Assembly (NCBI GenBank): GCA_035552195.1
Contig: DASZLU010000057.1
Coordinates: 27,111 to 91,110, forward strand
Direction of reading: 5' to 3'
Length of the DNA stretch: 64,000 bases
DNA from: CAIKMD01 sp035552195
GTDB lineage: Bacteria; Pseudomonadota; Alphaproteobacteria; ATCC43930; CGMCC-115725
Shown: positions 8,185-15,923 of the stretch, piece by piece
Layout: every line of letters begins with the position of its first letter
Numbering within the stretch: the first letter of the stretch is position 1
Notes under the pieces: generated by a model
What the model was told of the DNA's origin: nothing
Seen by the model: only the letters and a program-made list of their open reading frames with translations
Databases searched by the model: none
Program-made: the position numbers and the translations under genes

Positions 8185-8723
8185 TGGCGAAAGCGACCGC
8201 CCGCGGCATCCCGCGCAAGACCGCGCCGATCCCGGCGCAGGCGATGAGCCCGCCTTTGATGAGTCAGCCTTTGATGAGTCAGGCGCTGCCGATGCAGCTG
8301 CTTCGCGCGCGCGAGGCGGTGATGCAGCGCTTTCGCCCCAAGCTGCGCGATCTCGGCCTCACCGATCAGCAAGGCCGCATCATGCGTGCCCTCGCCGAGG
8401 TCGAGTGGATCGACATGATGGAGCTGGCGCGGCGGTGCTGCATCCATCCCGCCAGCCTGTCGCGCATGGTCCCGCGGCTTGTCGAGCGCGGCCTCTTGCG
8501 CCGGCGCAGCGACGCACGCGACGCGCGGCGCATGACGGTCGCTCTGACGGCGAAAGGCCGTGCGACATTTTGGAATGTATGGGTCGAATCCGAGCGTATC
8601 TATGGCGCGCTCGCCGACGAGCTTGGGGCCGCCAATCTCCAGGAATTGCTGCGCTCGCTCGATGCGCTGATCGATATCTTGGGCGGCGCCGACGCAACCG
8701 TTCCCGACGTTAACGAAGACTGA
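8184..8723 (+). CDS. MarR family transcriptional regulator
   Basis: A 179-residue winged-helix repressor. The helix-turn-helix is seen in the middle (MMELARRCCIHPASLSRMV) and the wing in LVERGLLRRRSDARDARR, typical of MarR regulators of aromatic-acid genes such as HpaR/BadR types. It is coupled to the preceding amidohydrolase by TGATG. It probably autoregulates and controls the divergent TRAP receptor through the palindromes at 6681 and 6757. The N-terminal 35 residues are Pro/Met-rich and contain a perfect 15-bp tandem duplication (8253-8267 and 8268-8282), so a start further downstream is possible. Confidence 0.88.
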   Translation: MAKATARGIPRKTAPIPAQAMSPPLMSQPLMSQALPMQLLRAREAVMQRFRPKLRDLGLTDQQGRIMRALAEVEWIDMMELARRCCIHPASLSRMVPRLVERGLLRRRSDARDARRMTVALTAKGRATFWNVWVESERIYGALADELGAANLQELLRSLDALIDILGGADATVPDVNED

Positions 8724-8798
8724 CCGCCCCGCAACACAGTGCCGCAGGTGGGCAAGGACGGGCTTGCGAAACCGGCGTTTTCCAGCGCACATTCCGGC

Positions 8799-8873
8799 AG
8801 CGTGGTCGGATTTGAAGTTCCTAGATTCGTACGGCATCCGCGTTTAGGAACTTCAAATCCGAAAAACCACGCT
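8799..8873. repeat. Long inverted repeat 1 (bulged cruciform)
   Basis: A perfect 17-bp arm CGGATTTGAAGTTCCTA (8807-8823) pairs with 8845-8861 across a 21-nt loop. After a 4-nt AAAA bulge on the right side the pairing continues for 8 more base pairs (8799-8806 with 8866-8873). It lies after the MarR stop and before the aminotransferase gene. It lacks a T-tract, so it is not a simple terminator. Confidence 0.8.
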
Positions 8874-8887
8874 TGATTCAATTATTT

Positions 8888-8966
8888 GCTCGTGTGGCTA
8901 CCAATCCGAAATTCGCCCCCCGGTCTCGCTCCGAGAGAAGAGCGAATTTCGGATTGCCGCACGAGC
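8888..8966. repeat. Long inverted repeat 2 (bulged cruciform)
   Basis: A 13-bp arm AATCCGAAATTCG (8903-8915) pairs perfectly with 8943-8955. Beyond a 4-nt TACC bulge the pairing continues for 11 bp (8888-8898 with 8956-8966, one G-U type mismatch). The loop holds a small inner hairpin TCTCG/CGAGA. It ends 9 bp before the AGGAG of the aminotransferase, so it would form a stable 5' leader hairpin if transcribed. It shares architecture and the core CGGATTT/AAATCCG-like words with repeat 1. Confidence 0.8.
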
Positions 8967-8990
8967 TTTCGACTTAGGAGTAACGAGACG

Positions 8991-10181
8991 ATGGCGAGCA
9001 AAGTAAAGCGCGGCCGGCATTCCCTGCATGTCCCGGGCCCGAGCAACGTGCCGGACCGGGTGCTGGCGGCGATGAGTCATCCGGTGTTCGACCACCGGAG
9101 CCAGGAATTCTTCGATCTGGTGAAGCACATCACGGCCGGCATGGCGCGCATCTTCCGCACCAAGGGTCCGGTCGCGATCTATCCATCCTCGGGCACCGGC
9201 GCCTGGGAGACCGCGCTGCTCAACACGTTGTCGCCCGGCGACAAGGTGCTGGCGTTCGAGAGCGGCCAATTCGCGACGCTGTGGAAGGTCATGGCCGACA
9301 AGCACGGCCTGAAGATCGATTTCATCCCGGGAGATTGGCGCCACCCCGTCGATCCCGCCGAGATCGAGCGCCGCCTCACCGCCGATAAGGGCCACGAGAT
9401 CAAAGCCGTGCTGCTCGTGCACAGCGAAACATCGACCGGCGTGCTGAGCGACGTGCCGGCGGTGCGCAAGGCGATGGATGCGGCCAAGCATCCGGCGCTG
9501 CTCATGGTCGATGCAATCTCGTCGCTCGGCGTGCATGAATACCGCCACGACGATTGGGGCGTCGACGTCACGATCTGCGGCTCGCAGAAAGGCCTGATGC
9601 TGCCGCCGGGTCTCGGTTACAACGCGATCTCGGCGAAGGCGCTGGAAGCGCATAAAAAGGCGAAGCTGCCGCGCGCCTATTTCGAATGGGATCCGATGGT
9701 CGACGCGAACGGCAGCGGCTCTTATCCCTATACGCCGGCCATCAGCATGTTCATGGCGTCCAAAGAATCGATCGCCATGATGGAAGAAGAGGGCTTGGAG
9801 CATATCGTCGCGCGGCACGAGCGCATGGCCGAAGCGACGCGACGCGCGGTGCGCCATTGGGGTCTCGAGATTCTCTGCCAGGATCCGAAAGCCTATGCCA
9901 ACGCGTTGACCGCGATCATGGTGCCGGAAGGCGTGAATGCCGATCATGTGCGCGCGCTCATCCTCGAGCATTACGACGTCTCGCTCGGCGCCGGGCTCGG
10001 TAAGGTCGCGGGCAAAGTGTTCCGCATCGGCCATCTCGGCTGGATGAACGAGCTGATGGTGATCGGCGGCATCGCCGGCGTCGAGCTCGGCCTCGGCATC
10101 GCCGGCGTGAAGCACAAGGCCGGCGGCGTGCAGGCCGCGGTCGAGTATTTCGGCGGCAATGCTGCCGGCCATGGACGTTGA
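8991..10181 (+). CDS. Serine/alanine–glyoxylate aminotransferase family protein
   Basis: A class-V PLP aminotransferase of the AGXT/SgaA group, which transfers amino groups from serine or alanine to glyoxylate. The 396-residue product opens with the typical HVPGPSNVPDRVL and MSHPVFDHR segments, has SSGTGAWE for the phosphate site, VDAISSLG with the PLP-contacting Asp, and the Schiff-base Lys in CGSQKGLMLPPG. ATG 8991 has AGGAG 10 nt upstream. It overlaps the following hydratase gene by 23 bp. Serine–glyoxylate, serine–pyruvate and aspartate variants cannot be distinguished by eye. Confidence 0.87.
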   Translation: MASKVKRGRHSLHVPGPSNVPDRVLAAMSHPVFDHRSQEFFDLVKHITAGMARIFRTKGPVAIYPSSGTGAWETALLNTLSPGDKVLAFESGQFATLWKVMADKHGLKIDFIPGDWRHPVDPAEIERRLTADKGHEIKAVLLVHSETSTGVLSDVPAVRKAMDAAKHPALLMVDAISSLGVHEYRHDDWGVDVTICGSQKGLMLPPGLGYNAISAKALEAHKKAKLPRAYFEWDPMVDANGSGSYPYTPAISMFMASKESIAMMEEEGLEHIVARHERMAEATRRAVRHWGLEILCQDPKAYANALTAIMVPEGVNADHVRALILEHYDVSLGAGLGKVAGKVFRIGHLGWMNELMVIGGIAGVELGLGIAGVKHKAGGVQAAVEYFGGNAAGHGR

Positions 10182-10926
10182 TCGTCTCGCCGAGAAGCTG
10201 ATCGCGACGCGGCGCAGCCTCGATCGGCTCGCCGCGCTGAGCGCAGACGAAATCCCCGCGAATGCGGCGGAAGCCTATGCGGTGCAGGATGCGATCCTCA
10301 AGCGCCTTGCCCTGCCGATTGCCGGCTGGAAGGCGGGCGCGTCATCGCCGACGGCCGAGCCGCAAGCCGGGCCGATCCTCGCCGACCGCATGAAGCCAAG
10401 CCCGGCACATTTCGCGATGCCGGCAAAAGCTTTTCGCACCGTCGAGGGCGAGATCGCTTTCACGCTCGGCCGCGATCTGCCGACCCGCTCGCAAGCCTAT
10501 GGCGAGGACGAGGTTTGGGACGCGATGGCGGCGCTGCATGTCGGCATCGAGGTGCTGGAATCGAGCTTCATCGACCGACGCAAACTGTCCGAACACGCGG
10601 TGCTCGGCGATCTCTTGAACAACGGCGCCTATTGCTATGGCGCGCCGATCACGGATTGGCGCGGGCTCGACGTTGCGACGCCGGAAGCCAGCATCTGGAT
10701 CGACGGCAAAGAAATGCGGCGCGCCAAAGCCGGCACGCCGGGCGGCCACCCCAAGCGGCTGCTGACCTGGCTCGCCAATCACGCGGCGACGCGCGGCCTG
10801 CCGCTCAAAGCCGGCATGATCATCACCACCGGCAGCCATACCGGCATGCTCGACGCGCCGCCGGGCGCGACGGTCGAAGCGCGGTTCGAAAACATCGGCT
10901 CGGCGACGCTGATTTTTGCCGCTTGA
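10159..10926 (+). CDS. 2-keto-4-pentenoate hydratase-like protein (FAH fold)
   Basis: A 255-residue member of the MhpD/HpaH hydratase–decarboxylase family. The sequence shows the family N-terminus (AEKLIATRRS), KAGASS, the metal-binding Glu pair region VEGEIAFTLGRDLP, and the C-terminal GMIITTGSHTG. These enzymes hydrate 2-hydroxypenta-2,4-dienoate or decarboxylate oxalocrotonate in meta-cleavage pathways. It is translationally coupled to the upstream aminotransferase (overlap 23 bp; a second ATG at 10171 overlaps by 11 bp). The association with an aminotransferase instead of an extradiol dioxygenase is unusual, so the real substrate is open. Confidence 0.8.
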   Translation: MLPAMDVDRLAEKLIATRRSLDRLAALSADEIPANAAEAYAVQDAILKRLALPIAGWKAGASSPTAEPQAGPILADRMKPSPAHFAMPAKAFRTVEGEIAFTLGRDLPTRSQAYGEDEVWDAMAALHVGIEVLESSFIDRRKLSEHAVLGDLLNNGAYCYGAPITDWRGLDVATPEASIWIDGKEMRRAKAGTPGGHPKRLLTWLANHAATRGLPLKAGMIITTGSHTGMLDAPPGATVEARFENIGSATLIFAA

Positions 10927-10931
10927 CTCTT

Positions 10932-10965
10932 CGTAAGTTATTACTTACGGTAAGTCATGGCTTAC
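10932..10965. promoter_or_regulatory. ArsR-type operator overlapping the arsR start
   Basis: The palindrome CGTAAGT-TATT-ACTTACG (10932-10949) is followed directly by a second pair of half-sites GTAAG/CTTAC (10950-10965) that runs over the ATG at 10957. Repeated GTAAGT half-sites at the gene's own start suggest autorepression. Confidence 0.6.
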
Positions 10966-11289
10966 GCAAATGCCGCCTTAACCGCTCTCGGCGATCCCAC
11001 CCGACGCGAAATTTTTGAGCGCCTCGCCAACGGGCCGCGCTCGGTGGGCGAAATTGCCCACGATCTGCCGGTCAGCCGGCCGGCGGTCTCCCAGCATTTG
11101 CAGCGTTTGAAGGAGGCGGGGCTCGTGACCGACCACGCCGAAGGCACCCGGCGCGTCTACCGCATCGACCCGGCCGGGCTCGGCGCGCTGCGCCAATGGC
11201 TCGACCGCTTCTGGGACGACGCCCTTGCCGCGTTCAAAGCCGAAACCGAGAAAGACAAAGCCGAAAAGGACAGCGAGGAAGAGAAATGA
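10957..11289 (+). CDS. ArsR/SmtB-family transcriptional regulator
   Basis: A 110-residue winged-helix protein. The helix-turn-helix is clear: LGDPTRREIFERLANGPRSV, then LPVSRPAVSQHLQRLKEAGL, and a basic wing EGTRRVYRI. There is no metal-binding CxC motif, so it is not a metal sensor. The C-terminus is a charged Lys/Glu tail. It overlaps the next gene (ATGA) encoding an SRPBCC/AHSA1 protein, a very common pairing in which the regulator controls its partner. Operator half-sites overlap the start. Confidence 0.9.
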   Translation: MAYANAALTALGDPTRREIFERLANGPRSVGEIAHDLPVSRPAVSQHLQRLKEAGLVTDHAEGTRRVYRIDPAGLGALRQWLDRFWDDALAAFKAETEKDKAEKDSEEEK

Positions 11290-11768
11290 GCGGCATCATC
11301 ACGCCGGCGCCGATCCGCAAGAGCGTTCGCGTCAACGTCGCCCCGGCGCGCGCGTTCGATGTCTTCACCGCGGGCGCGAGCCGCTGGTGGCTCAAGAGTC
11401 ATTCGATCAACCCGACGAAATCGCCGGCGAAAGACGTGATCATCGAGCCGCGCGTCGGCGGCCGCTGGTTCGAGCGCGGCGAAGACGGCAGCGAATGCGA
11501 TTGGGGCAAGGTGCTGGCCTGGGAGCCCCCGACCGATCGAGGCGAAGGCCGGTTGCTGCTCGCCTGGCAGATCAACGCCGAATTCAAATACGACCCCAAC
11601 CTCGTCACCGAGGTCGAGGTGCGCTTCACGCCGGCCGACAGCGGCACGCTGGTCGAGCTCGAGCATCGGCTGATCGAACGCATGGGCGCGCGCGGCGCCG
11701 GCATGGTCGAAGCCTTCACGCGCGGCTGGGGTCTCTTGATCGACAGCTACGCGCAACAGGCCAACTGA
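11286..11768 (+). CDS. SRPBCC / AHSA1 family protein
   Basis: A 160-residue START-like fold protein of the activator-of-Hsp90-ATPase-1 group. Typical segments are RKSVRVNVAPARAFDVFT at the start, EPRVGGRWFERGEDG in the middle, and a C-terminal amphipathic helix (ERMGARGAGMVEAFTRGW). The fold encloses a hydrophobic ligand cavity; the ligand is unknown. The ATG at 11286 overlaps the arsR stop, which fixes the start and implies coupling. Confidence 0.85.
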   Translation: MSGIITPAPIRKSVRVNVAPARAFDVFTAGASRWWLKSHSINPTKSPAKDVIIEPRVGGRWFERGEDGSECDWGKVLAWEPPTDRGEGRLLLAWQINAEFKYDPNLVTEVEVRFTPADSGTLVELEHRLIERMGARGAGMVEAFTRGWGLLIDSYAQQAN

Positions 11769-11799
11769 GCCCAAGACGCCAACGAAGGAGGAGGAGGCT

Positions 11800-12447
11800 A
11801 TGGCTGACTTGCAGATCATCGGCGGCTCGCCGAGCAATTTCGTCTGGGTGACGCGTGTCGTGTGCACCGAGAAAGGCGTGCCCTATCAGCACATCCAAGC
11901 GATGCCGCATACGCCCGAGGTCGATGCCATCCATCCTTTCGGCAAAGTCCCCGTGATGCGCCACGGTGACGTGACGCTGTGCGAATCGCGCGCGATCATC
12001 GGCTACATCGATCGCATGTTCGACGGCCCGTCGCTGACATCGCGCGATCCGCTCGTCGCGGCGCAGATCGAGCAATGGGTCTCGATGGTCTGCACGACGA
12101 TCGATCCGCTGTGGATCCGGCAATACTACGCGGCCTATGTGCTGACGGCGCGCGCCGGCAAAGAGCCCGATCGCGCGAGCATCGACCAGACCATCCCGAA
12201 GATGACGCCGCACTTCGCGATCATGGATCGCGCCGTGGCGAAGACCGGGCATCTCGTCGGCGAGAGCTTTACCCTGGCCGATGCCTATCTCACGCCGATC
12301 CTGTTCTATATGAATTCGGTGCCCGAGGGCCGCGCGCTGCTCGCGCAATCGCCGCATCTCGCCGCCTATCTCGAGCGCCACATCAACCGGCCGAGCGTCA
12401 CGGCCACCAAGCCCGAATTTCTCGTCCACGAGATGATGCGGCGCTGA
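11800..12447 (+). CDS. Glutathione S-transferase family protein
   Basis: A 215-residue cytosolic GST. The N-terminal thioredoxin-like domain (1-80) has SPSNFVWVTRVVCTEKG, the cis-Pro in GKVPVM, and the glutathione-contacting CESRAIIGYID. The C-terminal helical domain has the conserved FTLADAYLTPILFY. A strong ribosome-binding site (AAGGAGGAGGAGG) precedes the ATG. Substrate unknown. It lies 31 bp after the SRPBCC gene and may share the ArsR-controlled transcript. Confidence 0.88.
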   Translation: MADLQIIGGSPSNFVWVTRVVCTEKGVPYQHIQAMPHTPEVDAIHPFGKVPVMRHGDVTLCESRAIIGYIDRMFDGPSLTSRDPLVAAQIEQWVSMVCTTIDPLWIRQYYAAYVLTARAGKEPDRASIDQTIPKMTPHFAIMDRAVAKTGHLVGESFTLADAYLTPILFYMNSVPEGRALLAQSPHLAAYLERHINRPSVTATKPEFLVHEMMRR

Positions 12448-12450
12448 CGG

Positions 12451-12801
12451 GTGGCGATCGACGACACGGCGGCCGAGCGCGTGCGGCGCGCGCTCGGCCG
12501 GCGCCGCGCCATCAGCGAGAAGAAGATGATGGGCGCGCTGTGCTTCATGGCAAGCGGCGCGATGTGCTGCGGCGTGACCGGCGACGCGCTGATGGTCCGC
12601 GTCGGAGCCGAGGACTACGAGCGGACGCTGGCGCGGCCCCATGTTCGGCCGCTGAAGATTGGGAAACGCGCGGCGCGCGGCTTCGTGCTGATCGATCCGC
12701 CGGGCTATCGCACCGACGCCACCTTGTTGAAATGGATCGAGCAAGGCCTCGCCGCGGCGAAAACCCTGCGCCGCCCGCCCGCGCAACGAGCGGTGAAGTA
12801 A
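12451..12801 (+). CDS. TfoX N-terminal domain protein
   Basis: A 116-residue protein consisting only of a TfoX-N domain: KKMMGALCFMASGAMCCGVTGDALMVRVG, then a C-terminal GFVLIDPPGY. It lacks the TfoX C-terminal domain of competence regulators. Single-domain TfoX-N proteins are common in Proteobacteria and have no settled function. The start is GTG, 3 bp after the GST stop, which suggests co-translation. Confidence 0.8.
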   Translation: MAIDDTAAERVRRALGRRRAISEKKMMGALCFMASGAMCCGVTGDALMVRVGAEDYERTLARPHVRPLKIGKRAARGFVLIDPPGYRTDATLLKWIEQGLAAAKTLRRPPAQRAVK

Positions 12802-12951
12802 TTCGAAGCCGCGTTGTCGAATATTGGGGATAACCTCGATCGCTCTTATCTCTCAAATGCTTCGGTTGTGAATATTTTCGACAAAGCTGTGGATCGATTG
12901 TGGGCGTGATGCGCTTTGCCGCGGCGCGGGCAAGCGTCTACAGTCTGCCGC

Positions 12952-14100
12952 ATGGCCGAAAGCCCTGGCACAAGCCTCTTTCCCGACGACGCGAAGAACG
13001 CCGCGCGCACCGGCATTCTGCCGTTCCAGTCGATCAACGCGATGCTGCGCGAGCACGAGATCTGGTCGAAATCCGAGATACTGGCCGATCAGGTCCAGCC
13101 GGCGAGCATCGATCTGCGGCTCGGTCCCGTCGCCTATCGCGTCCGCGCCAGCTTCCTGCCCGGACCCGACAGCACGGTGCTCGACAAGGCGCAGGCGCTC
13201 GACGCCTATCCCATCGATATCAGCAACGGCGCGGTGCTGGAAAAAGGCTGCGTCTATGTCGTGCCGCTGCTCGAGCAGCTCAATCTCAAAAGCGGCGTCA
13301 CGGCGTTCGCCAATCCGAAAAGCTCGACCGGCCGTCTCGACGTCCTGACGCGGCTGATCGGCGACAACAGTCACAATTTCGATCGGCTGGATAAGGGCTA
13401 TTCCGGCCCCCTTTACGTCGAGATCGCACCGCGCACGTTCAGCGTCGTCGTCCACGAGGGCACGCGCCTCAACCAGTTGCGTTTTCGCCGCGGCTCGCCG
13501 GTGCTGGCGGGAAGCGAATTGCAGCGCCTCCATGACGAAGGCAAGCTCGTCCTCTCCTCGACGCCCGATCAGAATTACATCGAGCGCAACATGCTGCGGC
13601 TGTCGGTCGATCTGCATGGCGCGGGATATGGCGGCCTCATCGGCTATCGCGCCAAGAAACACACCGACCGCATCGATCTCGATCTGATCGGCCATTACGA
13701 GCCGCTCGATTTCTGGGAGCCGATCCATTACCACCGCGACCCGCCGCTGATCCTCGACCCGGACGCGTTCTATATCCTCGTCACCAAAGAGGCGGTACGC
13801 ATCCCGCCCGACCTCGCCGCCGAGATGGTCGCCTACGACACCGCGGTCGGCGAATTCCGCGTCCACTACGCCGGCTTCTTCGATCCGGGCTTCGGCTGGG
13901 GCGACGCGATCAGCCGCGCCGTGCTCGAGGTTCGCTCGCACGAGGTGCCGTTCACCCTCGAAGACGGGCAAACGGTGGGCTGGCTGCAATACGAGCGGAT
14001 GGCGGGCAAGCCCGACCGGCTTTACGGCGACGCGATCAAATCCAATTACCAGGGCCAAGGCTTGGCCTTAGCCAAGCAATTCAAGGCTTTCCGCGGCTGA
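12952..14100 (+). CDS. dcd: 2'-deoxycytidine 5'-triphosphate deaminase (long alphaproteobacterial form)
   Basis: Predicted to deaminate dCTP to dUTP for thymidylate synthesis. The 382-residue product is about twice the usual Dcd length and carries two dUTPase-like halves. The N-terminal half has QPASIDLRLG and ANPKSSTGRLDVLTR, which hold the active-site Ser/Arg region; the second half repeats the fold (EMVAYDTAVGEFRVHYAGFFDPGFG). This duplicated form is typical of Alphaproteobacteria. I start at ATG 12952; the in-frame ATG at 12916 adds an unconserved extension. Confidence 0.88.
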   Translation: MAESPGTSLFPDDAKNAARTGILPFQSINAMLREHEIWSKSEILADQVQPASIDLRLGPVAYRVRASFLPGPDSTVLDKAQALDAYPIDISNGAVLEKGCVYVVPLLEQLNLKSGVTAFANPKSSTGRLDVLTRLIGDNSHNFDRLDKGYSGPLYVEIAPRTFSVVVHEGTRLNQLRFRRGSPVLAGSELQRLHDEGKLVLSSTPDQNYIERNMLRLSVDLHGAGYGGLIGYRAKKHTDRIDLDLIGHYEPLDFWEPIHYHRDPPLILDPDAFYILVTKEAVRIPPDLAAEMVAYDTAVGEFRVHYAGFFDPGFGWGDAISRAVLEVRSHEVPFTLEDGQTVGWLQYERMAGKPDRLYGDAIKSNYQGQGLALAKQFKAFRG

Positions 14101-14162
14101 AAACCGCCGCGGCCCGTGTAAAAGTTTCCGACGCCAGGATTTAATCGCGTCTTCACCTTTTG

Positions 14163-14170
14163 TTAACCAT
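14163..14170 (+). promoter_or_regulatory. CtrA-type half-site TTAACCAT
   Basis: The octamer TTAACCAT lies in the AT-rich spacer 85 bp upstream of the receiver–kinase start; a further TTAAG follows at 14184. TTAACCAT is the conserved half-site of CtrA-bound promoters in Alphaproteobacteria. A single half-site is weak evidence alone; full sites occur at rpfF and at 60032. Confidence 0.4.
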
Positions 14171-14254
14171 CTCTGCATCAAAGTTAAGAGGTCATAAATC
14201 CCCGCGCGGGGCTTGCAGCGTAAGCACGGCCTTGCGAATACTTGGGAGATCAGC

Positions 14255-15913
14255 TTGAGCTTGCGAGCGTCTACTTTGGCCCGACCGGAAACCAGCTTCA
14301 GACATCAGACCGTCGCGATCATCGAAGACCGCGCGACCAATCTGAAGATTCTGGAACGGCTCGCGGGCTCGTTGATGGACGGCATCGACGTGAAGATCTT
14401 CGATCGGCCGCAGAAGATGCTCGACGCGGCGCCGCTCGATCCGCCCGATCTCATCATCACCGATTTCAACATGCCCGAGCTCGACGGCGCGGAATTCATC
14501 CGCCGCTTCCGCGCGATCCCGTCTTGCGCCGATGTGCCGGTCATCGTCATCACCGCCTACGAGGACCGCGCCCTGCGCTACGAGGCGCTGGAAGCCGGCG
14601 CGACCGACTTCCTCATCTCGCCGGTCGATCATCACGAATTCCGCGTCCGCTCGCGCAACCTGCTGACGCTGCGCCGCCAGCAATTGCAGCTGAAAGAACG
14701 CGCTTCCTCGCTCGAGCAGAAGATGAAGGCCGACGCCAAGCGTCATCGCGACGCGCTGCGCGAAAGCCACGAGCTGCTGATGCGCGTCATCGACGCCGTT
14801 CCGGTGATGGTCGCGGCGACCGATCGCGAAGGCCGCTATGTCTTCGTGAACGACTGGTTCGCCCGCCGCATCGGCAAGCCGGCGAACGAGATCATCGGCC
14901 TGACGCCGCTGCAGGTGCGCGACGATCTGCCCTCGCGCGGCCAGATGGAACGCGACCGCCGCATCATGGCCGGCATCGATCAGCCCGGCTCGTTCGAAGA
15001 GAATCTGCCGCCCGCCCCCGGCGAGAACGGCCAAGGCGGCGAGCGCCGCGTGCTGCTGACCACCAAGGCGCTGCTGCATGACGCCGCCGGCCGCCCGGCG
15101 CTGGTCGTCACCGCCGCGCTCGACATCACCGACCGCAAAGCCGCCGAGCTGGGGCTGGTCCATGCCAAGGACGAGGCCGAGCTGGCGAGCCGCAGCAAGA
15201 CCGAATTCCTCGCCAATATGAGCCACGAGCTCAGGACGCCGCTCAACGCCATCATCGGTTTCAGCCAGGTGATGGCCGAAGAGATCATGGGGCCGCTCGG
15301 CAGCCAGCGTTATGTCGGTTATGCGCGCGATATCTGCTCGAGCGCGCAGCACCTTCTCGGCATCATCAGCGACATTCTCGACGTCTCGAAGCTCGAAGCC
15401 GGCAAGGTCGAGCTCGACGAGGAAGAGACCGAGATTTCGATGGTCGTACGCGACGTGATGCAGCTCGTCGGCGAGCGCGCCCGCGCGCTGGAGATCGGCA
15501 TCGATGTCGAGCTCGGCGCCGATCTGCCGCGCCTCAAAGCCGATCCGCTCAAACTGAAGCAGGTGCTGCTGAACCTCGTCACCAACGCGGTGAAGTTCAG
15601 CCAAAGCGGCGACCGCGTCCTGCTTTCGGCGCGCTACGACCATAAGGGCTACGAGATTTCGGTCATGGATCACGGCATCGGCATGGATCCGGCCGAGATC
15701 GAGACCGCGATCACGCGCTTCGGCCAGGTGGCCAGCGCCTGGAGCCGCCGCCATCCCGGCACCGGCCTCGGCCTGCCATTGGCGATCGGCCTGGTCGAGC
15801 TGCATGGCGGGCGTCTGTCGATTGAAAGTCAGAAGGGCGCGGGCACCACCGTGACCTTCACCCTGCCGCGCGAGCGCGCCCTGACCGCGACGACAATCGC
15901 CGCTTCCGCTTAA
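14255..15913 (+). CDS. RpfG-type receiver fused to PAS–histidine kinase
   Basis: A 552-residue cytoplasmic protein: receiver (about 17-140, acceptor Asp70 in IITDFNMPELDG), coiled-coil linker (140-170), PAS (about 170-300), HisKA with His324 in NMSHELRTPLN, and a HATPase with N (LLNLVTNAVKFS), G1 (DHGIGM) and G2 (GTGLGLP) boxes. The receiver strongly resembles that of RpfG, including ALEAGATDFL and DHHEFRVRSRNLLTLRRQQ, but the RpfG HD-GYP output is replaced by a kinase. The invariant receiver Lys before Pro is Ser122. The start is TTG 14255 with GGGAG 7 nt upstream; a TTG at 14213 has no ribosome site. An RpfC-like kinase follows one gene later. Confidence 0.85.
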   Translation: MSLRASTLARPETSFRHQTVAIIEDRATNLKILERLAGSLMDGIDVKIFDRPQKMLDAAPLDPPDLIITDFNMPELDGAEFIRRFRAIPSCADVPVIVITAYEDRALRYEALEAGATDFLISPVDHHEFRVRSRNLLTLRRQQLQLKERASSLEQKMKADAKRHRDALRESHELLMRVIDAVPVMVAATDREGRYVFVNDWFARRIGKPANEIIGLTPLQVRDDLPSRGQMERDRRIMAGIDQPGSFEENLPPAPGENGQGGERRVLLTTKALLHDAAGRPALVVTAALDITDRKAAELGLVHAKDEAELASRSKTEFLANMSHELRTPLNAIIGFSQVMAEEIMGPLGSQRYVGYARDICSSAQHLLGIISDILDVSKLEAGKVELDEEETEISMVVRDVMQLVGERARALEIGIDVELGADLPRLKADPLKLKQVLLNLVTNAVKFSQSGDRVLLSARYDHKGYEISVMDHGIGMDPAEIETAITRFGQVASAWSRRHPGTGLGLPLAIGLVELHGGRLSIESQKGAGTTVTFTLPRERALTATTIAASA

Positions 15914-15923
15914 GAACCGGCGC

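Noticed and set aside
8898..10172. A 424-codon reading frame on the minus strand opposite the aminotransferase gene
   Set aside because: It is the antisense shadow that high-GC genes produce; its translation is rich in Arg/His/Gln/Ala without any fold signature, whereas the plus frame is a clear aminotransferase.
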